Source of the DNA: Dehalococcoidia bacterium UBA5627
Lineage (GTDB): Bacteria; Chloroflexota; Dehalococcoidia; Dehalococcoidales; UBA5627
DNA: 18,042 bases
NCBI GenBank assembly: GCA_002421585.1
Contig: DIKD01000012.1
Coordinates: 1 to 18,042, forward strand
Reading direction: 5' to 3'
In this document: in pieces, positions 8,308 to 16,056 of the stretch
Layout: every line of letters begins with the position of its first letter
How positions within the stretch are numbered: position 1 is the stretch's first letter
The notes under the pieces: generated by a model
Seen by the model: the letters and a program-made list of their open reading frames with translations, nothing else
What the model was told of the DNA's origin: nothing
The model's database searches: none
Translations under genes and position numbers: made by a program

Positions 8308-8391
8308 TCCGGGGTGGGGGTGGTTTATAACGCCATTTACCACTGATGCCGATGAAATCTCTTTGCCTTTTTCTCCCCACCCCCCGGATTC
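8308..8391. repeat. MITE-like intergenic repeat, copy 1
   Basis: About 84 bp bounded by imperfect inverted ends: ATCCGGGGTGGGGGTGG at the left and CTCCCCACCCCCCGGAT at the right. The reverse complement aligns along its whole length with 12168-12249: the GAAAAAG run, TCGGCA, a GCG...TTAT block and ACCACCC match in order. Both copies are intergenic and have no coding capacity, as expected of decayed miniature inverted-repeat elements. With the 47-bp repeat at 8483 it makes up most of the gene-free stretch 8172-8565. Confidence 0.6.
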
Positions 8392-8482
8392 TTCAGTCAC
8401 CCCTTATGGCTTCAGGATGATATTTTTAATCTTTTTACCCTCTGCTATCTTGAATCCAGATGCGTAGGGGAATGGTCTTATA

Positions 8483-8529
8483 CCATTCGTAAACTCCTGG
8501 ATTCTTCGTTATAACTCAGAGTGACATTT
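8483..8529. repeat. 47-bp direct repeat, left copy
   Basis: This stretch (CCATTCGT...ATTCTTCGTT...TGACATT) matches 9827-9873 at 40 of 47 positions in the same orientation. The two copies bracket the 8566-9680 gene pair. A weaker relative (GGATACTTCGTT...AACTCGGTATGACAA) occurs at about 12088-12124, so it may be a dispersed repeat rather than a target-site scar. Confidence 0.65.
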
Positions 8530-8565
8530 ATAGAATTGTTACGCTTAGTTCTGACTACTCGGGAT

Positions 8566-8733
8566 TTATGGCAAAGACATTTTGATTTTATGTTTGCTTT
8601 TGGCGGTTTTAGTCTCTTCCTGTGTCAGCTCATAAAGCTGACATGCAGGTTCGTCAATTCCCTGATAAGTTTTTTCGATCTTCTTGACCAGTTCATACTT
8701 TTTGTGCGGCATTGTGTTGTACATCGCTCTCAT
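8566..8733 (-). CDS. Small ORF resembling the C-terminal tail of a type IIG/Eco57I-like DNA methyltransferase
   Basis: From ATG 8731-8733 the minus strand encodes 55 residues. The centre, LVKKIEKTYQGIDEPACQLY followed by ELTQEE, follows the pattern at the very end of many Eco57I/TaqI-like N6-adenine methyltransferases and type IIG enzymes (I...ID.LVY.LYGLTEEE), with the usual LVY replaced by ACQ. The ATG shares a base with the stop of the 315-aa gene (TAATG), and in-frame Met codons 4 and 8 are possible alternative starts. I read it as the leftover end of a restriction-modification gene whose body has been deleted. An intact small protein translated by coupling is less likely but possible. 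No catalytic methyltransferase motif (NPPY) remains. Confidence 0.45.
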   Translation of the reverse strand: MRAMYNTMPHKKYELVKKIEKTYQGIDEPACQLYELTQEETKTAKSKHKIKMSLP

Positions 8734-9680
8734 TAATATTTGTTGAAATACTCCTTACCGAGCTGCCAAAGATACTTGTCCAATTCTTTCAAGTTATATG
8801 ATTCTAAATGATAAAAACTCCGGAACTCCTCTAAAATGGATTTGAAGCGAGTATAGTTCTTCAGCTCCTCATTTCTAAATTTCGCAAAGACGTCTTTCTT
8901 TCGATAATAGCACAATACCTTCTCAACATAACTATCGTAAATTGGATAGGCTGACGGTTTGTGGTGGCTGCAATATTTTGTGGCAAAGGAGTAGAAATTT
9001 ATAGTTTTTCCGTTTATCGCCACTTCCTTTATATCGTCTACCAAAGTGACATCCATGGACTGAAGCCGTTCATCAATTTGTAATGACAGGATATGCTTTG
9101 CCACGGGGAAAACTTTAAAGATGCTAGTGCTGTAAAAATCGTTGAGAACGGATACCTTGAGCAATATGTCGGATATTTTTTTATTGTTCGGGCAGAGGTT
9201 AAAGAACAGTTCATTAAGAGCATCCTCCTGAAGGTGATAATCTTCAAGTGCGTCCCACTGTGCAAGGTAATGTTTTACCTGCTCGATTGATGGGGAAGGT
9301 AGCATTTTTGATACTTTTTCTGTTGTGCTTTCCGTAGGTGCTATAACATGAGAAACGATTTCAGGTATCTCAAGGGCAACCTCGCTCTGAAGGAAACGCC
9401 TGAATTTTCTCAAATGCGACATATAGCCGTTAACATTTGCCTCTGCATTTCCGCTGGATTGTTGACGCAATAAGACAAGAAGCGTCTCTTTTCCGAGGGT
9501 CTCAAAGTTGTCCGAAAAGAGTATCTGCCAGAATAAACCTGCGTCTTGCTGGCGCCAAATATAGAACGCATCGGTAGACGATGTATTTATGGTGTCTCTC
9601 GATAGATTCTGCCCACTCAAATAGCTTTTATAGGCAGACCGAATATCGTCAAGAGACCGGTTTGTTATATCTTCAATCAT
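8733..9680 (-). CDS. Protein of unknown function with integrase-like N-terminal helical domain
   Basis: This 315-aa soluble protein has no family I can name with certainty. Residues 1-100 (YKSYLSGQNLSRDTIN, DAFYIWRQQDAGLFW, VNGYMSHLRKFRRFLQ) resemble the SAM-like helical DNA-binding domain at the start of tyrosine recombinases, but the catalytic Arg/His/Tyr domain is absent. The C-terminal half contains FYSFATKYCSHHKPSAYPIY and DSYVEKVLCYYRKKD, a helical pattern seen in uncharacterised proteins of accessory regions. The base composition looks lower in GC than the ABC transporter genes beside it, and 47-bp direct repeats lie on both sides. Next to a methyltransferase-tail remnant, it may be part of a decayed restriction or defence locus; that is inference. 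The ribosome binding site is weak (GAAGTGACGAG). Confidence 0.6.
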   Translation of the reverse strand: MIEDITNRSLDDIRSAYKSYLSGQNLSRDTINTSSTDAFYIWRQQDAGLFWQILFSDNFETLGKETLLVLLRQQSSGNAEANVNGYMSHLRKFRRFLQSEVALEIPEIVSHVIAPTESTTEKVSKMLPSPSIEQVKHYLAQWDALEDYHLQEDALNELFFNLCPNNKKISDILLKVSVLNDFYSTSIFKVFPVAKHILSLQIDERLQSMDVTLVDDIKEVAINGKTINFYSFATKYCSHHKPSAYPIYDSYVEKVLCYYRKKDVFAKFRNEELKNYTRFKSILEEFRSFYHLESYNLKELDKYLWQLGKEYFNKY

Positions 9681-9826
9681 CGCTCGTCACTTCTGTTTGA
9701 CACATATTTGATAACACCTTAAGAAAATGTTTGCTGTTGGTCATAATATAAACATAATACTCAGACATATTTTAAAATAGTGTAACAGGTTGGCTTGTCC
9801 CTCTAGTCGAAGCGAAGGAACTTAGT

Positions 9827-9873
9827 CCATTCGTCAACTACTAGATTCTTCGTTAAAACCCAGAATGACATTA
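9827..9873. repeat. 47-bp direct repeat, right copy
   Basis: Partner of 8483-8529 (40 of 47 identical, same orientation). It ends 5 bp before the stop codon of the ABC permease gene. The remainder of 9681-9878 shows no gene or clear site. Confidence 0.65.
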
Positions 9874-9878
9874 TTTAT

Positions 9879-10976
9879 TTAACTCCTCATACTGCGCTGG
9901 AAGAGGAAGGTGCCGATGATGAAAACAACTACCGTCCAGACAACCAGGAAAATGAAATCCCCACTGATAGCTTCCATACCGACGCCTCTGGTAATAACGG
10001 CGCGGGAGGCACTGACGGCGTGGGAATAGGGGAACAGGTCGGCAAAGAAACGAATATAGGACGGCAGGAATTCAATAGAAAACCAGACTCCCGATATCAT
10101 TGCCAGCGGCATTGAGAACAGCCAGCTTAACGACTCGCCCTGATTTTCAGATTTAGCAAGCGAAGCAGCTATCATACCGATACCGATACTGCATAAAGCG
10201 GTCAGTGCAAAAATAGCAAACGCCAGCCAGATATTTCCGACGATATCCATTCCGAACAGCCAACCGAGCAGTATAAATAAGACCACCTGTATAATGGCGA
10301 TAATTGCCATACTCAGTGAGTAGCCGGCGATAAACTCCCAGGGGCGTGCGGGGGTGGTCATCATACGGTGCAAAAATCTTGTTTCCTTGTCACGCAGCAT
10401 AATGCGTCCGGCAGTCGGTATCATTATTAAAAGTCCGAAAACGATAATTCCTGGGGCTATAAAATCAATTTGGGTTATTTTGGATTCGATGTTTATCGGG
10501 TTGGTATTGATGGTAATCGGTATTTCTATTCCGAGATAGGAACGTGTTATCGAGTTTATAATTGAAATGACGTTTGACGATACCGAAAGGTTGCTTTCAT
10601 CATAAGTAATATCCAGCTCTACATTTCCCGGTATCTGTTGCCATATCATAGCAACCTGTTCACCGAAACCTTCGGGAATGACAATGTATGATGAAATATT
10701 ACCCTGTCTTAAGTCTTCCAGCGCATTGTCGGTACTGCTGTAAGCATTCACGTAAAGGACATCAGCAGCACCCAGGGCGTCGCTGATGAATGTATGAGAT
10801 GCGTCAGTGCTGTCATTATCTACCACACCTACACCGTAACTTACAGACCCGTTGCCGCCAAAGGCAAAGCCGAACAGGAGCATAAATACCAGCGGGAAAG
10901 CCAGCAGAAAACCGAGCGCCAGGGCGTCACGGTAGGTTTCCTTGATATTTCTTATTAAAAGGCTGAAAAATCTCAT
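9879..10976 (-). CDS. ABC-2 type transporter permease (DrrB/NatB-like)
   Basis: The 365-aa membrane protein has one N-terminal helix (about 19-39, LALGFLLAFPLVFMLLFGFA), then a ~130-residue extracytoplasmic domain (SYGVGVVDND, SYIVIPEGF, LDITYDESN), then five helices from about residue 170 to the end. This is the ABC2_membrane_3 layout of ATP-driven exporters. The EFxPxxxRxxxxLFPYSHAV region near the end (FLPSYIRFFADLFPYSHAV) is typical. Its ATG overlaps the last bases of the ATPase gene by 4 bp (ATGA), so the two are translationally coupled and form one exporter. The substrate could be a drug, lipid or ion; the sequence does not say. Confidence 0.88.
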   Translation of the reverse strand: MRFFSLLIRNIKETYRDALALGFLLAFPLVFMLLFGFAFGGNGSVSYGVGVVDNDSTDASHTFISDALGAADVLYVNAYSSTDNALEDLRQGNISSYIVIPEGFGEQVAMIWQQIPGNVELDITYDESNLSVSSNVISIINSITRSYLGIEIPITINTNPINIESKITQIDFIAPGIIVFGLLIMIPTAGRIMLRDKETRFLHRMMTTPARPWEFIAGYSLSMAIIAIIQVVLFILLGWLFGMDIVGNIWLAFAIFALTALCSIGIGMIAASLAKSENQGESLSWLFSMPLAMISGVWFSIEFLPSYIRFFADLFPYSHAVSASRAVITRGVGMEAISGDFIFLVVWTVVVFIIGTFLFQRSMRS

Positions 10977-11935
10977 TCCCTTAACTTCTTTCCGGTAATC
11001 CTGATAAAGACATCGTCAAGGGAGGGTTCTTTTATATATGCCGAGCGAATAACAGTTCCGGCATTGTGCAGATAATCTACGATTTCCTTAAAACCCACTC
11101 GCTTATCGGTAATTGTCATGGTGCCGTCGGTTATTTGTACGTCTTCGTATTTTTCCTTCATCTCCATAATGGTTTTCTGAGTCAGGTTCCAGGCTTTGAT
11201 GATTATAGTGTGTGTATCTATCATGTCCGTTTTCAATTCCAGAGCGGTACCGAGGGCGACAATCTTTCCTTCATCGATAATGCCGATGCGGTCCGCCAGA
11301 AAATCGGCTTCCTCCAGATAATGTGTGGTCAAAAGAATGGTCCTGTTTTTTTTCAAGCGGGAGATGTATTTCCAAACAATGCGCCTCGATTGCGGGTCTA
11401 AACCCAGCGTAGGCTCGTCCAGTATTATGATTTGAGGGTCGTTTATTAAAGCCATTGCAATATTTAAGCGGCGTTTCATACCGCCGGAGAACTTTCTGAC
11501 CTGGTCTTTGGCTCTATCTTCCAGCCCCATTGTTTCAACCAGTTCTCTGGCTCTCTGTTTGACGATTTTCGGGGGCAGTTGATGCAGATTGCCGATTAGC
11601 TCCAGATTTTCTATCGGGGTAAGATGGTCGGAGAGGGTGGTATCCTGGGGGGAAATCCCGATTGCAGCTTTGACTTTGTAGGGTTCCCTGTTGATGTCTT
11701 TTCCCATTACCAGCGCCGTTCCGCTGGAGGGTTTGAGCAGACAACAGAGCATACTGATGGTGGTGGTTTTACCTGCTCCGTTGGGCCCGAGGAAAGCAAA
11801 CAGTTCGCCTTTTTTAATATCGAGGTTGATGCCGTCTACAGCTACCAGCTTTCCGAATATTCGTGTCAGGTCGAATGTCTGGATGGCAAAACCGTCGTCC
11901 GGTTTTCTGACAGATAAAGGGTTTTCCATTACCAT
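10973..11935 (-). CDS. ABC transporter ATP-binding protein (DrrA/CcmA-like)
   Basis: This 320-aa ATPase has all nucleotide-binding motifs: Walker A GPNGAGKTT (50-58), Q-loop GISPQDTTLSD, signature SGGMKRRL (150-157), Walker B IIILDEPTLGLD and the switch His in TTHYLEEAD. The C-terminal extension (about 215-320, with SLDDVFIRITGKKL) is that of the antibiotic/Na+ exporter group. It energises the permease encoded immediately downstream. The first ATG (11935) is 4 nt from a GAGGGGG ribosome binding site; a second Met two codons later is equally plausible. Confidence 0.92.
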   Translation of the reverse strand: MVMENPLSVRKPDDGFAIQTFDLTRIFGKLVAVDGINLDIKKGELFAFLGPNGAGKTTTISMLCCLLKPSSGTALVMGKDINREPYKVKAAIGISPQDTTLSDHLTPIENLELIGNLHQLPPKIVKQRARELVETMGLEDRAKDQVRKFSGGMKRRLNIAMALINDPQIIILDEPTLGLDPQSRRIVWKYISRLKKNRTILLTTHYLEEADFLADRIGIIDEGKIVALGTALELKTDMIDTHTIIIKAWNLTQKTIMEMKEKYEDVQITDGTMTITDKRVGFKEIVDYLHNAGTVIRSAYIKEPSLDDVFIRITGKKLRE

Positions 11936-12060
11936 CTATCCCCCTCTTCGATATTTATGGCAGAATTATAGCATATCGGATGGAATTGTGGTGAAAAAAT
12001 TATAAAGGTAAAAATTATTTGAGGAGTACACTCGTACTGAGCCTGTCGAAGGATATGGCT

Positions 12061-12345
12061 AACCCAGGCGGTTTATAACCCCACCCCGGATACTTCGTTC
12101 GACCACCACGAACTCGGTATGACAATACGTTTTCTGCCATTCTGAAGTCACATGGGGTGCCTGAAGAATCCGGGGGGTGGGGAGAAAAAGCAGAAAGGCT
12201 ACCTCGGCAACAAGGGCGGACGCCTTATTAACCACCCTGCCCCTGATGCCACCTTAGTCCCTCACGAATTCAGCACGACAATACGCTTGCTGTCATTCTG
12301 GAAGTCCCGAAAGGTTGGGGCTGAAGAATGTCGGGGGTGGGGTAA
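12061..12345. repeat. Cluster of degenerate intergenic repeats
   Basis: The gene-free stretch 11936-12400 is filled by repeat units. 12168-12249 is the inverted partner of 8308-8391. 12121-12182 and 12277-12342 are a degenerate direct pair (GACAATACG...CTGCCATTCTGAAGTC...CTGAAGAATCC against GACAATACG...CTGTCATTCTGGAAGTC...CTGAAGAATGTC), both ending in GGGGGGTGGGG-like tracts. 12067-12092 (GGCGGTTTATAACCCCACCCCGG) repeats the left end of copy 1 in inverted orientation. A short ORF that can be drawn through 12152-12349 consists only of repeat sequence and is not taken as a gene. Confidence 0.6.
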
Positions 12346-12400
12346 ATAATTTAATATAATAAGCCGACTCTTCATACCGTAAGAAGTATGTTTCCCAATA

Positions 12401-12946
12401 TCAGTCACGGCTTATGTCAGCAATGTTTTCTCTTACAGAAAGCCATCTTTCGCGCGGCAATTCCATAATAATAAAGCTGTAGCCGTCCAGTTTTTTCCTG
12501 CCGCAGGGGGTAAAACCGCACTTTAGGAAGCAGTTCTGTGCCCTGATATTGCCCTCAAGTGTTTTTAGGTAAACCATCTTGAAATTGTGCCTGTTGAAGA
12601 CATAGTCTATCAGCAATACCATTGCCTCGGCGCCGTATCCTTTGCCCCAGTATTTGCGGTTTCCCAGCATAATGCCGACCTCGGCTTCGCCTTTGAACCT
12701 GTTTATGTTGAAATAAGCGCAGTTGCCGATGTGTTCTCCGTTTGAGGTTTCAATCGAAAACTCGTGTTTGGCAACAGGGGTAATTTGCAGTTCGTTGATG
12801 TACAGATACAAATATTCGTTAAAGGGCATATCGAGCGGCGTACAGGCATCCAGCCTTGCCAGCTCGGGATCGGTTTTCCATGTATAGTCGTTTACCGCAT
12901 CATCCAGCCTTTTTTTACATAACATAATGCGCATAGTTTTAGGCAT
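12401..12946 (-). CDS. GNAT family N-acetyltransferase (RimJ/RimL-like)
   Basis: The 181-aa protein shows the GNAT acetyl-CoA fold: beta strands around EHIGNCAYFNINRFKGEAEV, the pyrophosphate-binding loop GNRKYWGKGYGAEAM (95-109) and NIRAQNCFLKCGFTPCGR near the end. These enzymes acetylate protein N-termini, amino acids, antibiotics or small amines; no residue here fixes the substrate. The ATG at 12946 shares one base with the TAA of the HEAT gene (TAATG), so it is the last gene of the tldD-tldE-PAC2-HEAT run and is probably translated by coupling. Confidence 0.88.
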   Translation of the reverse strand: MPKTMRIMLCKKRLDDAVNDYTWKTDPELARLDACTPLDMPFNEYLYLYINELQITPVAKHEFSIETSNGEHIGNCAYFNINRFKGEAEVGIMLGNRKYWGKGYGAEAMVLLIDYVFNRHNFKMVYLKTLEGNIRAQNCFLKCGFTPCGRKKLDGYSFIIMELPRERWLSVRENIADISRD

Positions 12947-13905
12947 TATTCGGGTCTCCCTAAATCGACCCAGCGAATAGAAACCGGGTCCCTAATAACG
13001 TCGATGTCGTCGAGGGCTTGTTGAGCCGCTTCCCGAATAGCTTCGCTTTCATCTTCAAGACAAGCTTTGAGGTATTCCTGTGCTTCATCATCGCCGATTT
13101 TACCGAGTGCTATGATAGCGGCAATTCTAACATCTATATCATCATCGTCGGCAACTTCAATCAAATAGGGGACTGCAATTTCTTTCCCCAGTTCTCCGCA
13201 GGCGCCCGCCGCTTCGTAGCGCAATTCGGCAATCGGGCTTGAGAGTTCTCTAATCAGGTGGTTAATCCAATCGAGACTGCAATTTCTGCCCATAGCATAG
13301 AGAGCGCTGGCTTTTAGTTTGACATTGTCATTATAATAGGCTTCAGATATCGCTTCTTCTACACGCGGCAGACTGAGAGGGGAAACGGCTTCCAATGCCC
13401 TTCGCTTTATATCGATATCATCATTTTCGTTATATGCTTCGAGCAGAGTTTTACAAAGTATCGGCATATATTCGGGGTTTATCTTTTTATGTTCTGCCAG
13501 CATGGCAAATCTGCCCAGTGCCAGAGCGGAATCACTCCTTACTTTGGGTGAAGGGTCGCTTTGCATTAACTTAATTAAAGGCTCAATCAGCGAGGAATCC
13601 TCGGTTTCCCACAGCCCTTCAATAGCTTTGCAGCGAATTTCTTCTTCGGGGTCGCGCAGGCGGTGCTTGAAAATGGCATCGAAGTTGAGTTCTGCCAGGT
13701 CTTCCGCCAGCTCAATCAGGCGGTTTATCAGTTGTAATTTTCTGGTTAGCCCGAGCCCGCTCCATATTTGGTTAAAAAAAACGAGGTCATCGGATTTTAT
13801 ATCGGTCAGCTCGACCAGCTGCTTGTTCACCGGCGGTTTATTCTCATCCGCCATCTCCGTTATTATCTGCCTGATACTGTCAGGTTGTACGGTATCCGGT
13901 GTCAT
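12946..13905 (-). CDS. HEAT-repeat protein
   Basis: This 319-aa soluble, acidic protein consists of about six to seven HEAT/PBS-lyase-type helical repeats after a ~75-residue lead. Typical units read DPEEEIRCKAIEGLWETEDS, DPSPKVRSDSALALGRFA and DDDIDVRIAAIIALGKIGDD. Such repeats form a solenoid for protein-protein contacts; no catalytic residues are expected. It starts one base after the stop of the PAC2 gene and ends on the start codon of the acetyltransferase gene, so it is firmly inside this operon. A role as adaptor or assembly factor for the neighbouring PAC2 or TldD/E proteins is a guess from position only. Confidence 0.88.
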   Translation of the reverse strand: MTPDTVQPDSIRQIITEMADENKPPVNKQLVELTDIKSDDLVFFNQIWSGLGLTRKLQLINRLIELAEDLAELNFDAIFKHRLRDPEEEIRCKAIEGLWETEDSSLIEPLIKLMQSDPSPKVRSDSALALGRFAMLAEHKKINPEYMPILCKTLLEAYNENDDIDIKRRALEAVSPLSLPRVEEAISEAYYNDNVKLKASALYAMGRNCSLDWINHLIRELSSPIAELRYEAAGACGELGKEIAVPYLIEVADDDDIDVRIAAIIALGKIGDDEAQEYLKACLEDESEAIREAAQQALDDIDVIRDPVSIRWVDLGRPE

Positions 13906-13906
13906 A

Positions 13907-14704
13907 TTAATCCAGGTCCTCGTTCTCTTCCTCGTCGTTTTCCCAGATGGGCTCAGTAAAATAGTCTATATATTCTTCCATAGCCTCTGCGGCTACCTGT
14001 TTCATCTGCTCACGTGCTTCATGGGCAAATCGTGAAAGTTCGTCGGTATTGATATCTATACCCAAAAGCTCTTTGAGTGCATTGATAATAGCCAGGGCTG
14101 CCATCGGATTTTGCAGTTTTGAAGCATAGGAAGGAACCTCTCCCAGCAGGCAAACCCCGTCCATCTCTCTTTCTTTGGCTACACCCAGAAGCAATCCGTT
14201 AAGGCCGGATATCTGCAGGTTGCCGCCTTTTAACAGGTTACGGGCTGCCAGTTCCTGTGCCACGTTCTGGTTGGTGCCCACTCCCCAAACGCGCGGCTGT
14301 TCGGTATGATGTATGCGTGTAAGGGCTGCGGCACAGGTGTATATTCTTTTAGCTTTGAATCTGGTTGCCACATCCAGAACACAGTGCGCCAGTTCGTACC
14401 CTTTGGTTGCCGGCTGAGCATCCCCGATAAAAAGTATCAGGTCATTATCTCCGCTCCTATTCTTCCAGTAGTAGAACCTGCTATGTGGGAACTGCGGGTC
14501 TTCAATCAGGTTATCTTTTACCAGTACCCCGATTGGGTCGAAGAAATTAGCCGGCCTGATTTCCGCCAGGTCTTTCAGTTCCAGTTTGCGCGCAAAATAA
14601 GTAGCTACAATCATTGCTACGTTACTGATTCCCGGCCAGGCTGCCAGCATATTGGGTGCATTCAATTTAGGCCGGGCAATTATTTTTACCGAATCGGTTA
14701 CCAT
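13907..14704 (-). CDS. PAC2 family protein (proteasome assembly chaperone-like)
   Basis: The 265-aa protein has the PAC2 fold signature: an N-terminal ARPKLNAPNMLAAWPGISNV (substrate-domain start), FYYWKNRSGDNDLILFIGDA in the middle, RIYTCAAALTRIHH, and the GLNGLLLGVAKEREMDGVCLLGE block, followed by PMAALAIINALKELLGI. The C-terminus is strongly acidic (ENDEEENEDLD). In eukaryotes PAC2 chaperones proteasome assembly; in bacteria and archaea the family exists with or without a proteasome and its role is largely unknown. No proteasome genes are in this window. GGAGG lies 9 nt upstream of the ATG. It follows tldE by 44 bp and is nearly fused to the HEAT gene (1-bp gap). Confidence 0.88.
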   Translation of the reverse strand: MVTDSVKIIARPKLNAPNMLAAWPGISNVAMIVATYFARKLELKDLAEIRPANFFDPIGVLVKDNLIEDPQFPHSRFYYWKNRSGDNDLILFIGDAQPATKGYELAHCVLDVATRFKAKRIYTCAAALTRIHHTEQPRVWGVGTNQNVAQELAARNLLKGGNLQISGLNGLLLGVAKEREMDGVCLLGEVPSYASKLQNPMAALAIINALKELLGIDINTDELSRFAHEAREQMKQVAAEAMEEYIDYFTEPIWENDEEENEDLD

Positions 14705-14748
14705 ATCATTTTACCTCCGCATATAATAATGCCGGGTCGTGTTTGTGA

Positions 14749-16056
14749 TTACTTTTTCGAGGATACGGATAAAGCGGGAATATACAACGAAGGCGTGCTG
14801 AACGAGCCTCCGATCCATTTTGCATCACTGCCGATGGCGGCAATATCTTTCAATACCAGGTAAATATTGCCGGAAACCATGGTGTTTTTAACCCTACCTG
14901 TTATTTTACCATTTTCTATCTTATATCCCAAAAGTACATTGCCTGAAAAGTCGCCTCCCAGCACATTACCCTGTTCGGCACCCATAAGATATTCTATAAC
15001 CAGCCCCTCCTTGATATCAGCCAGCATTTCTTCAAAGGCAGTATCCCCCGGCTTAATCATAAAAACCGAGGCGGAAGCGGTAGGAAGTCTTGCGCCGCTT
15101 CTTTCGCCGTTTCCGGTACTTTGAGTATTGGCAAGAGCTGCGGTCTGCAAATCATAGTAGAAAGCGGATGGTACGCCGTTCTCAATAAGGGTTGTGCGCC
15201 TGGTGGCTACTCCTTCGTCATCAAAAGGCCGGCTGCCCGGGCAAAAAGGAATCGTGGCATCATCCCAAAGGCAGAGTTTGTTGTCAAAAACCGCTTTTCC
15301 CAGCTTATCTGCAATCGGAGAAGCTCCCTCATATACGTTTTTGCCGTTGAAAGCGGCTATCAAAGGAGAGACCAACGTGCTGGCGACACCGCTTGGTGTA
15401 AATATTACCGGTAATGTGGCTCTCTCGGGAGCTTTTCCCTGTTCTTTAGCCCATGAAAGCTGTCTGATAACAGCTGATGTTATCGCTTTGGTATCGGTTA
15501 ACGGATGACAGGAACTTTCATCCTCTCCCACGAACAGCATATCGGTATCGTTTATAACCGTTCCCTCAAGCCCCATACCGAAAGCGCTTTTGCGATACTC
15601 GGAAGATACTCCTTCCGAGTTTAATATTTTTATGGCGGTAGTGCTTTTGGTAACACCTCCCTCACAGGTAACATCGGGGGTGTGTTCTTTTACGGTTTCT
15701 ATCATCTCTTCCCCGAGTTTTATCATCTGTCCCGTAGAAACGGATTCGATAGCCGCATCGTATATATCTACCCGCGGGTAATCCGAGGCGGCGGGGAATT
15801 GGAATTTCGCTGTGGTGCCGAACTCGGCGGTCTCTACAGCAGAGTTTACGAGTATCTTAACATCTTCAAGGTCATTAGTGATGCTGTAACCGATTCTGCC
15901 GTTTTTAATAATCCTCAACGCCACTGTTTGGCTCTGCTTGCTTGAGATATGCTTCAAGCGGTCATTTTCGAATTTAACCGGCGTCTGCTCGGTGGATATC
16001 ATAAAAACCTCGGCTGATTGAGCTACCTTTTTCGCCTGTTCGAGTATTCTTTCCAT
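14749..16056 (-). CDS. tldE: TldE/PmbA-type metalloprotease subunit
   Basis: This 435-aa protein is the non-catalytic partner of the TldD/TldE heterodimer, a protease that trims unfolded peptides and matures some ribosomal natural products (microcin B17) and the CcdA antitoxin in E. coli. The family N-terminus (EQTPVKFENDRLKHISSKQS), the middle block PVIFTPSGVASTLVSPL and the C-terminal FSGNVLLGYKIENGKITGRV, then MVSGNIYLVLKDIAAIG, are all present. It lacks the HExxxH motif, as expected for TldE. The ATG at 16056 shares one base with the TAA of tldD (TAATG), so the two subunits are made together. Confidence 0.9.
   Translation of the reverse strand: MERILEQAKKVAQSAEVFMISTEQTPVKFENDRLKHISSKQSQTVALRIIKNGRIGYSITNDLEDVKILVNSAVETAEFGTTAKFQFPAASDYPRVDIYDAAIESVSTGQMIKLGEEMIETVKEHTPDVTCEGGVTKSTTAIKILNSEGVSSEYRKSAFGMGLEGTVINDTDMLFVGEDESSCHPLTDTKAITSAVIRQLSWAKEQGKAPERATLPVIFTPSGVASTLVSPLIAAFNGKNVYEGASPIADKLGKAVFDNKLCLWDDATIPFCPGSRPFDDEGVATRRTTLIENGVPSAFYYDLQTAALANTQSTGNGERSGARLPTASASVFMIKPGDTAFEEMLADIKEGLVIEYLMGAEQGNVLGGDFSGNVLLGYKIENGKITGRVKNTMVSGNIYLVLKDIAAIGSDAKWIGGSFSTPSLYIPALSVSSKK

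Noticed and set aside
8521..8736. Plus-strand 71-codon ORF
   Set aside because: It overlaps the 47-bp repeat and the opposite strand encodes the methyltransferase-like tail. It has no ribosome binding site and an unlikely Phe/Leu-rich composition.
12061..12345. CRISPR array
   Set aside because: The repeated units are few, degenerate, unevenly spaced and partly inverted, with no cas genes in the window.
12152..12349. 65-codon plus-strand ORF in the repeat cluster
   Set aside because: Composed entirely of degenerate repeat units and lacks a ribosome binding site.
14306..14863. 185-codon plus-strand ORF opposite the PAC2 gene
   Set aside because: Shadow of the PAC2 and tldE coding frames; it crosses the intergenic gap and shows no domain.
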